A DNA stretch of 5,325 bases from Acidobacteriota bacterium (GTDB lineage: Bacteria; Acidobacteriota; Vicinamibacteria; Vicinamibacterales; JAFNAJ01). The position numbers and the translations under genes are program-made. The stretch is taken from NCBI GenBank assembly GCA_017860085.1, contig JAFNAJ010000219.1, forward strand, positions 1 through 5,325, given 5' to 3'. Every line of letters starts with the position of its first letter. The first letter of the stretch is position 1. Of the stretch, positions 1 to 5,325 are shown in pieces. The notes below the pieces were generated by a model. The model made no database searches, was not told the DNA's origin, and was given only the letters and a program-made list of their open reading frames with translations.

Positions 1-522
1 GAGAACGCGCGCATCGCGCAGTGCGAGACGCACACCTACTTCGTCGAGCCACCCATGAGCCAGGACGCTCCGCGCCGGCAGCTGATGCACTACATCGGCT
101 GGGGACCCGAGCCCGAGGTCGTGATCGACAACGTCGTCGACCTCCAGTTCCAGTACTTCGGCGACCCGAATCCACCGACGGACCCGCGTCCGAAGGCTGG
201 CTTCTCGAACTGCATCTTCGATGACGCCGGCAACTCCCTGATGCCCGTTCTCCCGTCCAACGGATCGTCACTCGTCGAGCTGACGGAGGACATCCTTCGC
301 ACGGGCCCGCTGTGCGGGGCTGTGCCCAACCAGTTCGATGCCGACCTCTACCGCGTCAAGAAGGTGCGCGTCACCGTGCGCATTCAGGCGCCGGACGACA
401 TGCGGGGCGGCGATGCGTTCCTGTTCCGCAATCCCGGGGGCGGTCGGAGCGCCTACAAGTACGTGCCCGACTACGAGATGAGCTTCGAAATCAGCCCGCG
501 CAACATGACCCTGACGCGCTGA
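1..522 (+). CDS. pilW: PilW-like type IV pilus minor pilin, C-terminal part (5' end outside window)
   Basis: The frame is open from the first base, so the visible 173 residues are the C-terminal part of a longer protein; the ATG at 55 is internal, because coding continues upstream of it with no stop and no convincing ribosome-binding site. The N-terminal prepilin leader and helix that would prove the family are outside the window. Support comes from C-terminal signatures: the strand 'NVVDLQFQYFGD' (visible residues 44-55), typical of the PilW/GspJ beta-sheet; 'VKKVRVTVRIQA' (119-130), the usual late strand; and the ending 'FEISPRNMTLTR' (162-173), resembling the 'PRN' tails of PilW-like proteins in pilus operons. 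Cysteines are seen at about visible residues 8, 70 and 105. In known systems PilW is an inner-membrane-inserted minor pilin that joins PilV, PilX and FimU/PilE in the complex priming pilus assembly. The gene lies directly upstream of pilX, the canonical order. A PulJ/GspJ-type pseudopilin is the alternative, but the following pilX-pilY1 pair argues for a pilus. Confidence 0.72.
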   Translation, partial: ENARIAQCETHTYFVEPPMSQDAPRRQLMHYIGWGPEPEVVIDNVVDLQFQYFGDPNPPTDPRPKAGFSNCIFDDAGNSLMPVLPSNGSSLVELTEDILRTGPLCGAVPNQFDADLYRVKKVRVTVRIQAPDDMRGGDAFLFRNPGGGRSAYKYVPDYEMSFEISPRNMTLTR

Positions 523-528
523 CACGCC

Positions 529-534
529 AGGCGG
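529..534 (+). promoter_or_regulatory. Weak ribosome-binding site of pilX
   Basis: AGGCGG lies 10 bases before the ATG at 545, in the 22-base gap after the upstream stop codon (520-522). The match to the Shine-Dalgarno consensus is partial, so coupling to translation of the upstream gene is likely to help. No promoter or terminator is recognisable in the gap. Confidence 0.45.
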
Positions 535-544
535 ACACGCAGCC

Positions 545-613
545 ATGACCCATCCCACGAGCCATTCACCGGAGACCGCCCCGCGCCGACGCGATTGGCG
601 CGACGAGCGCGGC
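545..613 (+). other. Prepilin leader peptide of PilX
   Basis: Codons 1-23 encode a hydrophilic, basic leader (five arginines: R14-R16, R19 and R22) ending in G23, immediately before the hydrophobic helix. Cleavage between G23 and V24 by prepilin peptidase is inferred from position and from the family. The leader is longer than the 5-15 residues usual for type IVa major pilins, but long leaders occur in PilX-like proteins. Confidence 0.7.
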
Positions 614-1309
614 GTGGCGCTCATCATCGCGCTGCTGGCCACCATTCTGCTCACCGCGCTGGGGATCGGCCTCGTGCTGCTCACCAGCACCGAGACGGTC
701 ATCACGGCCAACTACCGTGACGGGCAGGAGGCCCTGTACGCGGCCGACGCCGGCGTGGAACGGGTCGTCCAGGACCTGCTGTCGCAGAACGACTGGAACC
801 AGATTCTGTCCGGCGGCCTGCAGTCGGGCTTCTTCGACGGGAACACGTCGGTGACGCTGGCCAACGGCACCCCCCTCAACCTCGAGGCGGTGCGCGCGAA
901 CCTGCAGGCCGAAACCGACACGGCCAACATCTGGGGTGCCAACAACCCCAGGTGGCAGTGGTACGGCCGGGGCTATGCCTCGGACTTCCTCCCGGACGGC
1001 GGTCTCGACAACCGCTCCTACATCGTGGCGTTCGTCGGCGACGACCCCTCGGAGGTCGACAGCGATCCCACCCGCGATGTCAACGGGGTGGTCACCATCC
1101 ACGTCGAGGCGTTTGCCGCCAACGGTGCGCGCAAGGTGCTCGAGGTGACGGTGTCACGAACGGCGAGCACCGAGATCGAGCGCGGGTACATCGCGCAGCG
1201 CGGCCAGGACGAGCTCAACCAGCGGGCGCGCAAGGCACACGTGCAGACACCCGGAGGTTCGCTCACGAACCTGCAGATGAACGTGACGACGGGGATGTTC
1301 ACGCAGTAA
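545..1309 (+). CDS. pilX: PilX-like type IV pilus minor pilin
   Basis: This is a complete 254-residue protein. The N-terminus is a basic leader of about 23 residues ('APRRRDWRDERG', G23 at 611-613) followed by V24 and a hydrophobic helix (about 24-48, 'VALIIALLATILLTALGIG'). This is the arrangement of a prepilin cleaved after glycine by the PilD-type prepilin peptidase. The segment after the helix ('TETVITANYRDGQEALYAADAGVER', about 50-74, quoted here in part) matches the PilX_N pattern in which the helix continues through an 'AFQAAEAAL'-like stretch. Residue 5 of the mature helix is isoleucine rather than glutamate, as is common in PilX/GspK-type members. The rest is a soluble head with strands such as 'GVVTIHVEAF' and 'KVLEVTVSR', an acidic loop 'DDPSEVDSDPTRD', and no cysteine anywhere. 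Known role: minor pilin of the tip/priming complex, linking PilY1 to the pilus. It sits 22 bases after the PilW-like gene and 11 bases before pilY1, so almost certainly one transcript. It is somewhat longer than the roughly 200 residues of gammaproteobacterial PilX; the charged tail (about 207-254) is not one I can assign. Confidence 0.87.
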   Translation: MTHPTSHSPETAPRRRDWRDERGVALIIALLATILLTALGIGLVLLTSTETVITANYRDGQEALYAADAGVERVVQDLLSQNDWNQILSGGLQSGFFDGNTSVTLANGTPLNLEAVRANLQAETDTANIWGANNPRWQWYGRGYASDFLPDGGLDNRSYIVAFVGDDPSEVDSDPTRDVNGVVTIHVEAFAANGARKVLEVTVSRTASTEIERGYIAQRGQDELNQRARKAHVQTPGGSLTNLQMNVTTGMFTQ

Positions 1310-1314
1310 GGAGA
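1308..1314 (+). promoter_or_regulatory. Strong ribosome-binding site deciding the GTG start of pilY1
   Basis: AAGGAGA overlaps the last two bases of the pilX stop codon (TAA, 1307-1309) and ends 6 bases before the GTG at 1321. It is the best Shine-Dalgarno match seen in the window. The signal peptide begins immediately after this GTG, and the in-frame ATG at 952, far inside pilX, is thereby excluded as the real start. Confidence 0.85.
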
Positions 1315-1320
1315 CCATCA

Positions 1321-1416
1321 GTGAGGCTTCAGAGCCACCGATCTGACGTGAGGCGACTGCGAGCGCTCGCATTTGCCGCAGCCATGGTTGTGGGGCTGGC
1401 GAACCAGGCGGTCGCA
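1321..1416 (+). other. Sec-type signal peptide of PilY1
   Basis: Codons 1-32 give an arginine-rich n-region (R11, R12, R14), a hydrophobic stretch (about 15-27) and the signal peptidase I-like site 'AVA' at 30-32 before Q33. There is no cysteine for a lipoprotein. The R11-R12 pair is not in a full Tat consensus, so Sec export is the natural reading. Confidence 0.8.
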
Positions 1417-4400
1417 CAACTCGATCCGCTGTTGTTCCTGAAACGCGTTCCGCCGAACGTCATCATCGTTCTCGATACGTCGTTCCGCATGCTCGACGAT
1501 GGAGAGGGCGACTACTACGACCCTCACACGTACACATCGAGCGGCACCGACCTGGTGGCGCAGTCGTTCGGGCTCTCCAACGGCACCGCCTACCGGCGTC
1601 GGTTCACCAAGCTCACCTTCAACTCGTCGGTGACGGGCGCCGGGCGGTACTCGGCCGAAACCATCGTCGTGGTGCCGGAGCTCTCGAGTCAGTACGGCGA
1701 TTTCTGGAAGCCGACCCGCTTCCAGGTGGCACGTGACGGCATCAAGCAGGCCGTAGCCGAGAACTCCTTCGTCGACGCCGCCGGGCGGCCCGTGAACGAC
1801 GCTGGTGGGCGGACGCCTCGCTGGGGCCTGGTGAAGCTGCCGCAAGCCGGACCGGCGTGGGCGACGCAGTGCGACGTCCTCGTCACGCTGACGGGGGGTA
1901 CACTCTCGAGCCTCAACGATCTCGGCGTGTGCCCGAGCTCCAATGGAGGCTTCGGCATCTATGCCCCGTCGTGGTCGTCGGCAATCCTCTACAACAGCGC
2001 GACGCCCAACTCGAGCGTCACGACGTCGAGCGTGGTCGTGAACCCGACCTCTCCCGCCGGGGTCAACCACGGCGGCGAGATCTACGACCGGATGGCGTTG
2101 CCCCTCGAATCGAGCGACGCGCGCAGCCTCAAGCCTGCGGGTGCCGACACGGCCACCTACGAAGACCGACCTCTCACGCTGGCGCTGAAGAGCGCCAAGA
2201 CCCTGGTCAGCAGCCTCATCGCGAGCGACAGCTCGGCGTGCCGCAACACCATCGTCGTGCTGGTCACCGGTGGCGAGAACGACGGCCCGTCTGCCTACCT
2301 TGCCGCAAACGGGATCGTCGCGGAGGCGTCGTCCTTCTCGTCGATCAACGGGCGGCGGGTTCCCATTTACGTCGTTGGCGTGAACCCGCAGGAGGACGAC
2401 GAGGAAGAGCTCGAGAATGCGGCTGGAGCAGGTGGAGGGCGGTATTTCAGGGCCGAGAGCGCAGCAGACGTCGCGCGGGCCATCAACCTCGCGGTGCAGG
2501 CGGGGTTCGGCACCCAGGCTGACTTCACGGCCAACCGCGAGAGCGAGTTCCTGCCGGTGAGCCCGATCGTTGGTACCGTGAACCTCGAGGGCGCCAGGGA
2601 CGCGGCTGGCACGACGCTGCCCCCTGACGAGACCGAGATCTACTCGGCGGCCGGGATCAAGATCCCGCAGCGAAACAACTTCATGATCACGGCCGGCTTC
2701 GCCCTCGGCGGGCGCAACGCCGGAGGTGAGAAGGGACCTGGCTTCGACGGGCGCCTGCGTGCCTTTCGCGTGTTCAAGCCGGCGGAGGACGCCAGCAAGG
2801 CGAGCGGGTACCGGTACGAGAAGGACGGGACCCGCCTCTGGCCGGACGTCGACGGTCGACCCGAGACGGCAGGACTCGCAAGAACACCCGCGAACCCCGA
2901 CGACCGCAATGTCTTCACGTACATCCCGGGTTCAGGCGTCGTCGCATTCTCGCTGGCCAACTCGGCCCTCCTTGGTCCCCATCTCGGTGGCGCCAGCGCC
3001 GAGGATCTGATCCCCTTGATTCGTGAGCTTCCACTCGGGGCCATCGTTGGCTCCACACCGGCCATCATGGACGCGCCGTCCATCGATCCGCCGCCGGACG
3101 ACGACTACGGTCGGCCCGATGCCGAAGGCTCGTATGCCGGAGTGCACAAGAACCGACGAACGATGATCTGGTTCGGGGCGAACGACGGCATGATCCACGG
3201 CATCGATGCCCGCACCGGCTTCGAGGTCTGGGCGTTCATCCCGTTCAACCTCCTGCCGAAGCTTCGCACGCTTGCGGACGGCCAGCCGATCGAGCAGTTC
3301 GAGTACTTCGTGGACAGCTCACCCAAGATCGCCGAGGTGAAGATCGACGGCGCCTGGAAATCACTGCTCCTGATCGGACAGGGCCCCGGCGGGGTCTTCT
3401 ATCAAGCCTTCGACGTGACGGAAGCCGGCATGGGTGGGCCTGCACCAGACGACGACGGCTACAGCGGGGTTCTTGCGACGTTCGCCAACCCCGGCAGGGT
3501 CCGGCTCCTGTGGTCGTTCCCTGATTACAGCGACTTCGACACGAGCATCACCGCCACCTTCGCGCTGACCGACGGCACTCCGGGCGGGCGGCTGCGTTTC
3601 TACGGTGACCTGCGTGCGACCGCATCGCAGGTGGAGAAGTCGGTCGGCTTCGCCTGGTCGGACCCCGCCGTGGGCGCGCTCAACCCCAACCGGTCGACGA
3701 ACGTGGCCATCCTCGGGTCCGGGTACTTCCCACCCGTGGAAGACCTGCTGCCCGGCCGTGGACCAGGCTCGCCGCGGGCGGGGCGCACGCTCTACCTGCT
3801 CGACCTCGAGACCGGCAAGCCCATCGGCAATCCCGCGGCATGCACAGGGACCGGTTGCCTGGACGTTGGTGATGCCTTGACCCCGGCACGAAAGAACGCG
3901 CTGCAAGCAGACCCGACCGCGGGCGGGCTTTCGGGCGACTTCGTCGTCACAAAAGCCTACATGGGCGATCTTGACGGCACCTACTGGCGGTTCGATTTCA
4001 CCTCGACCGGCGGGATTACGAAGCGCTCGATGGCGGACACCGGCCAGCCGATCTACTCGTCGTCGGCGTTGGTCTACGTAGGCACCATCGAGCAGTACGT
4101 CTTCTTCTCGACGGGCAGCGACCAGTTGCCGACCATCCCGGCCATCAACGGTGGACAGGGGCCGTTCTATCTGCACGCAATCCCCGATCCGGGTCAACAG
4201 CCCAAGTACCTGCCCTACAAGCTCGCGTGGCCCGCGGGGAGCACCACGCTGAGGGAATGGCCATCGTCGTCGCCATCAGTGGCGGGCGATATCGTCTTCT
4301 TCACGACCACCGTCACCGGATCGAGCCCGTGCACCGACTTCGAGGCTCGCCTCTACGCGTTCAACTACCGCGGCGGGGGGGCATACGGAACGTCTTCCAG

Positions 4401-4614
4401 CGATTCCGGCAGGGGCGGAAGAGGGACGGCTCCCTCGCCAGTGGCAACCATGGCGGGACGTGCCACGGCGCCATTCGTCGTCGACCAGCACCTCTACTTC
4501 GCCACGTCGGGCCAGAGCGGAGCGCAGGTGCAGGCGTTTGGCGACCCGAACGACTTCAACAACGGCGTCGGCCAGGTTGGCGTGCGCGTTCTCTCGTGGC
4601 GGGAGCTGCGCTGA
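1321..4614 (+). CDS. pilY1: PilY1-like type IV pilus tip protein (VWA region plus C-terminal beta-propeller)
   Basis: Starting at GTG 1321 the protein has 1097 residues, a usual PilY1 length. Residues 1-32 form a secretion signal (basic 'VRRLRALAF', hydrophobic core, 'AVA' before Q33). A VWA-like region spans about 44-395: beta-strand and metal-site segment 'NVIIVLDTSFRM' (D52, T53, S54), then 'YYDPHTY', recalling the 'YNP' motif of PilY1, 'IVVLVTGGEND' (311-321) and 'PIYVVGVNP' (348-356). The C-terminal PilY1 domain begins near 'LGAIVGSTPAI' (572-582) and shows 'WFGANDGMIHGIDARTG' (617-633), 'EVWAFIP' (635-641), 'YFVDSSPKIAEV', 'GPGGVFYQAFDVT', 'GSGYFP' (799-804), 'YMGDLDGTYWRFDF' (880-893), 'SPSVAGDIVFF' (984-994) and the ending 'VRVLSWRELR'. 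PilY1 is exported, sits at the pilus tip on the minor pilins, and acts in adhesion, surface sensing and regulation of pilus extension and retraction. Oddities: the metal-site motif is degenerate and the acidic calcium loop before 'YMGDLDG' is not canonical. The gene is packed between pilX and a TPR gene, with which it shares one base. Confidence 0.93.
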   Translation: MRLQSHRSDVRRLRALAFAAAMVVGLANQAVAQLDPLLFLKRVPPNVIIVLDTSFRMLDDGEGDYYDPHTYTSSGTDLVAQSFGLSNGTAYRRRFTKLTFNSSVTGAGRYSAETIVVVPELSSQYGDFWKPTRFQVARDGIKQAVAENSFVDAAGRPVNDAGGRTPRWGLVKLPQAGPAWATQCDVLVTLTGGTLSSLNDLGVCPSSNGGFGIYAPSWSSAILYNSATPNSSVTTSSVVVNPTSPAGVNHGGEIYDRMALPLESSDARSLKPAGADTATYEDRPLTLALKSAKTLVSSLIASDSSACRNTIVVLVTGGENDGPSAYLAANGIVAEASSFSSINGRRVPIYVVGVNPQEDDEEELENAAGAGGGRYFRAESAADVARAINLAVQAGFGTQADFTANRESEFLPVSPIVGTVNLEGARDAAGTTLPPDETEIYSAAGIKIPQRNNFMITAGFALGGRNAGGEKGPGFDGRLRAFRVFKPAEDASKASGYRYEKDGTRLWPDVDGRPETAGLARTPANPDDRNVFTYIPGSGVVAFSLANSALLGPHLGGASAEDLIPLIRELPLGAIVGSTPAIMDAPSIDPPPDDDYGRPDAEGSYAGVHKNRRTMIWFGANDGMIHGIDARTGFEVWAFIPFNLLPKLRTLADGQPIEQFEYFVDSSPKIAEVKIDGAWKSLLLIGQGPGGVFYQAFDVTEAGMGGPAPDDDGYSGVLATFANPGRVRLLWSFPDYSDFDTSITATFALTDGTPGGRLRFYGDLRATASQVEKSVGFAWSDPAVGALNPNRSTNVAILGSGYFPPVEDLLPGRGPGSPRAGRTLYLLDLETGKPIGNPAACTGTGCLDVGDALTPARKNALQADPTAGGLSGDFVVTKAYMGDLDGTYWRFDFTSTGGITKRSMADTGQPIYSSSALVYVGTIEQYVFFSTGSDQLPTIPAINGGQGPFYLHAIPDPGQQPKYLPYKLAWPAGSTTLREWPSSSPSVAGDIVFFTTTVTGSSPCTDFEARLYAFNYRGGGAYGTSSSDSGRGGRGTAPSPVATMAGRATAPFVVDQHLYFATSGQSGAQVQAFGDPNDFNNGVGQVGVRVLSWRELR
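4601..4605 (+). promoter_or_regulatory. Ribosome-binding site inside the 3' end of pilY1
   Basis: GGGAG lies within the last codons of pilY1, 8 bases before the ATG at 4614, which overlaps the pilY1 stop (TGA 4612-4614) as TGATG. This arrangement supports translational coupling: ribosomes finishing PilY1 can restart on the next gene. Confidence 0.7.
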
Positions 4615-5325
4615 TGAACCTCTACGCGGGCAGGGACGAGCCGACGGCCGTCTGCGACGAGTGCGGCACACGATTCCGCGAGGCCCGCGAGTCGTGTCCA
4701 CGTTGTGGGACTGCGCGTGCTCGGCTCGGACCAAAGACCGGAGCGACCACGGGCCGCAGCCGACCGGAGGCGGCACTCACCGTTGGCGGGCTCTGCCTGG
4801 CCTCGCTGGTGGTCGCGCTGCTGGCGTGGCCCTCGACGCCGCCACCCAGCGCCACATCGCAGGCGTCGCGGCCCGGCGCCGGGCAACCCAGGGTTGTCGC
4901 ATCTGCCGTTCTGCCTCGGGCGACGAACGACAGCATTGCCACCCCCGTTCCGACCGGTCCGCCAGCGTTCCTCGATGCCAAGGGAGCGGGCACACTCGCG
5001 TACGCCGAAGGCCGGGTCGAGGACGCCCTCGCTCGCTTCCAGGCTGTGCTCGAGGAGCATCCGGGTGATCCAGAAGCCCTGAACAACGTCGGGCAGGTGC
5101 TGGTGCGCCTGGGTCGCGCCTCGGAGGCGTTGCCGTACCTGGAGCAGGCCGCGGACCGGTTCCCCGAGCGGTGGGACTTCCAGTTCAACCTGGCTCGGGC
5201 GCTCGGAGAGGCGGGCCGTTGGACCGATGCCGTGGAACGCTACCGGGTCGTCGCCGCCCGGCGGCCTGACGATGACGTGACGGCCTTCAACCTGGCGCGC
5301 GCGCTCGAGCGGGCAGGGCAGACGC
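4614..5325 (+). CDS. Membrane-anchored zinc-ribbon / TPR-repeat protein, N-terminal part (3' end outside window)
   Basis: The frame runs from ATG 4614 to the window edge with no stop, giving 237 codons of an incomplete protein. Residues 14-32 hold a four-cysteine zinc ribbon, 'CDEC' (C14, C17) and 'CPRCG' (C28, C31), spaced C-x2-C-x10-C-x2-C. After a basic stretch (R48, R50) comes one hydrophobic helix (about 53-72). With positive charges on its N-terminal side, the zinc ribbon is predicted to be cytoplasmic and the rest periplasmic. A proline/serine/alanine-rich linker (73-120) follows. Then come TPR units in exact 34-residue phase at 121, 155 and 189, with a fourth starting at 223; each shows the A/G and bulky pattern, e.g. 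'YAEGRVEDALARFQAVL', 'LVRLGRASEALPYLEQA', 'LGEAGRWTDAVERYR'. C61 is not in a lipobox (it follows L60), so this is not an obvious lipoprotein. I do not recognise a named family. Translational coupling to pilY1 suggests a role in pilus assembly or its control, loosely comparable to the TPR proteins PilF/Tgl, but those are outer-membrane lipoproteins without a zinc ribbon. Confidence 0.85.
   Translation, partial: MNLYAGRDEPTAVCDECGTRFREARESCPRCGTARARLGPKTGATTGRSRPEAALTVGGLCLASLVVALLAWPSTPPPSATSQASRPGAGQPRVVASAVLPRATNDSIATPVPTGPPAFLDAKGAGTLAYAEGRVEDALARFQAVLEEHPGDPEALNNVGQVLVRLGRASEALPYLEQAADRFPERWDFQFNLARALGEAGRWTDAVERYRVVAARRPDDDVTAFNLARALERAGQT

Noticed and set aside
870..875. C6 run in pilX (and a G6 run at 1893-1898 in pilY1) as phase-variation tracts
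   Set aside because: Six-base runs are common by chance in such GC-rich coding DNA, and nothing else suggests slippage there.
268..1102. Minus-strand open frames opposite pilW and pilX
   Set aside because: They are antisense to well-supported minor pilin coding sequence, and their composition is that of GC-rich shadow frames.
1318..2070. Long open frame on the minus strand opposite the 5' part of pilY1
   Set aside because: It is arginine-, histidine- and valine-rich with no recognisable domain, lies wholly antisense to convincing pilY1 sequence, and is expected by chance in GC-rich DNA with few stop codons.
1857..2522. 221-codon + strand frame inside pilY1
   Set aside because: It is a frame-shifted reading of the VWA region, rich in arginine and glutamine, with no domain; the pilY1 frame is the coding one.
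3361..4197. 278-codon open frame on the minus strand inside pilY1
   Set aside because: It is antisense to the conserved PilY1 propeller, has shadow-type composition (many R, G, V), and shows no motif.
4785..4796. Possible lipobox around C61 of the TPR protein
   Set aside because: The residue before the cysteine is leucine, which does not fit the G/A/S required before a lipobox cysteine; in addition, the site lies in the middle of the transmembrane helix, over 50 residues from the start.
4460..5068. + strand frame overlapping the end of pilY1 and the start of the TPR gene
   Set aside because: It is a low-complexity arginine-rich translation. The frame starting at 4614 shows a zinc ribbon, a TM helix and phased TPR repeats and is clearly the real one.
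4494..5188. Two overlapping minus-strand open frames opposite the TPR gene
   Set aside because: Both are arginine- and alanine-rich shadows of the + strand TPR coding sequence and lack any recognisable motif.

Overview
The window is a compact, GC-rich (by eye roughly two-thirds G+C) bacterial segment in which all four genes lie on the + strand with almost no intergenic space. It reads as the distal part of a type IV pilus minor-pilin operon. The order is: the 3' end of a PilW-like minor pilin (1-522), a complete PilX-like minor pilin (545-1309), a complete PilY1-like pilus tip protein (1321-4614), and the 5' part of a membrane-anchored zinc-ribbon/TPR protein (4614 to the window edge). The sequence styles (PilX 'ETVITANYRDGQEALYAADAGVE', PilY1 'DTSFRMLDDG', 'PPPDDDYG', 'SWRELR' C-terminus) remind me of Acidobacteriota, perhaps Vicinamibacteria, with other GC-rich Gram-negatives such as Myxococcota-type lineages as the alternative. 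This is recollection of family style, not a database search.

Region by region: 1-522 is an open frame with no start in the window and ends in the typical 'SPRN' tail of these PilW-like proteins. The gap 523-544 holds only a weak ribosome-binding site. PilX at 545-1309 has a basic 23-residue prepilin leader and a PilX_N hydrophobic helix. The 11-base gap 1310-1320 carries most of a strong AAGGAGA Shine-Dalgarno serving a GTG start at 1321. PilY1 (1097 residues) has a signal peptide, a degenerate von Willebrand A (VWA) region and a C-terminal PilY1 beta-propeller. Its stop codon overlaps the ATG of the next gene (TGATG), so that gene is probably translationally coupled. The last gene encodes a four-cysteine zinc ribbon, one transmembrane helix, a proline-rich linker and at least three and a half TPR units, and runs off the end of the window.

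Functionally, PilW and PilX are expected to join the other minor pilins (probably encoded upstream) in the priming complex that starts pilus assembly and carries PilY1 at the tip, where PilY1 acts in adhesion, surface sensing and control of extension and retraction. The coupled TPR protein is the least explained member. Its linkage suggests a pilus-related role, but its function is not visible from sequence. There is no non-coding stretch above 25 bases, and I saw no RNA gene, mobile element, CRISPR array or terminator.
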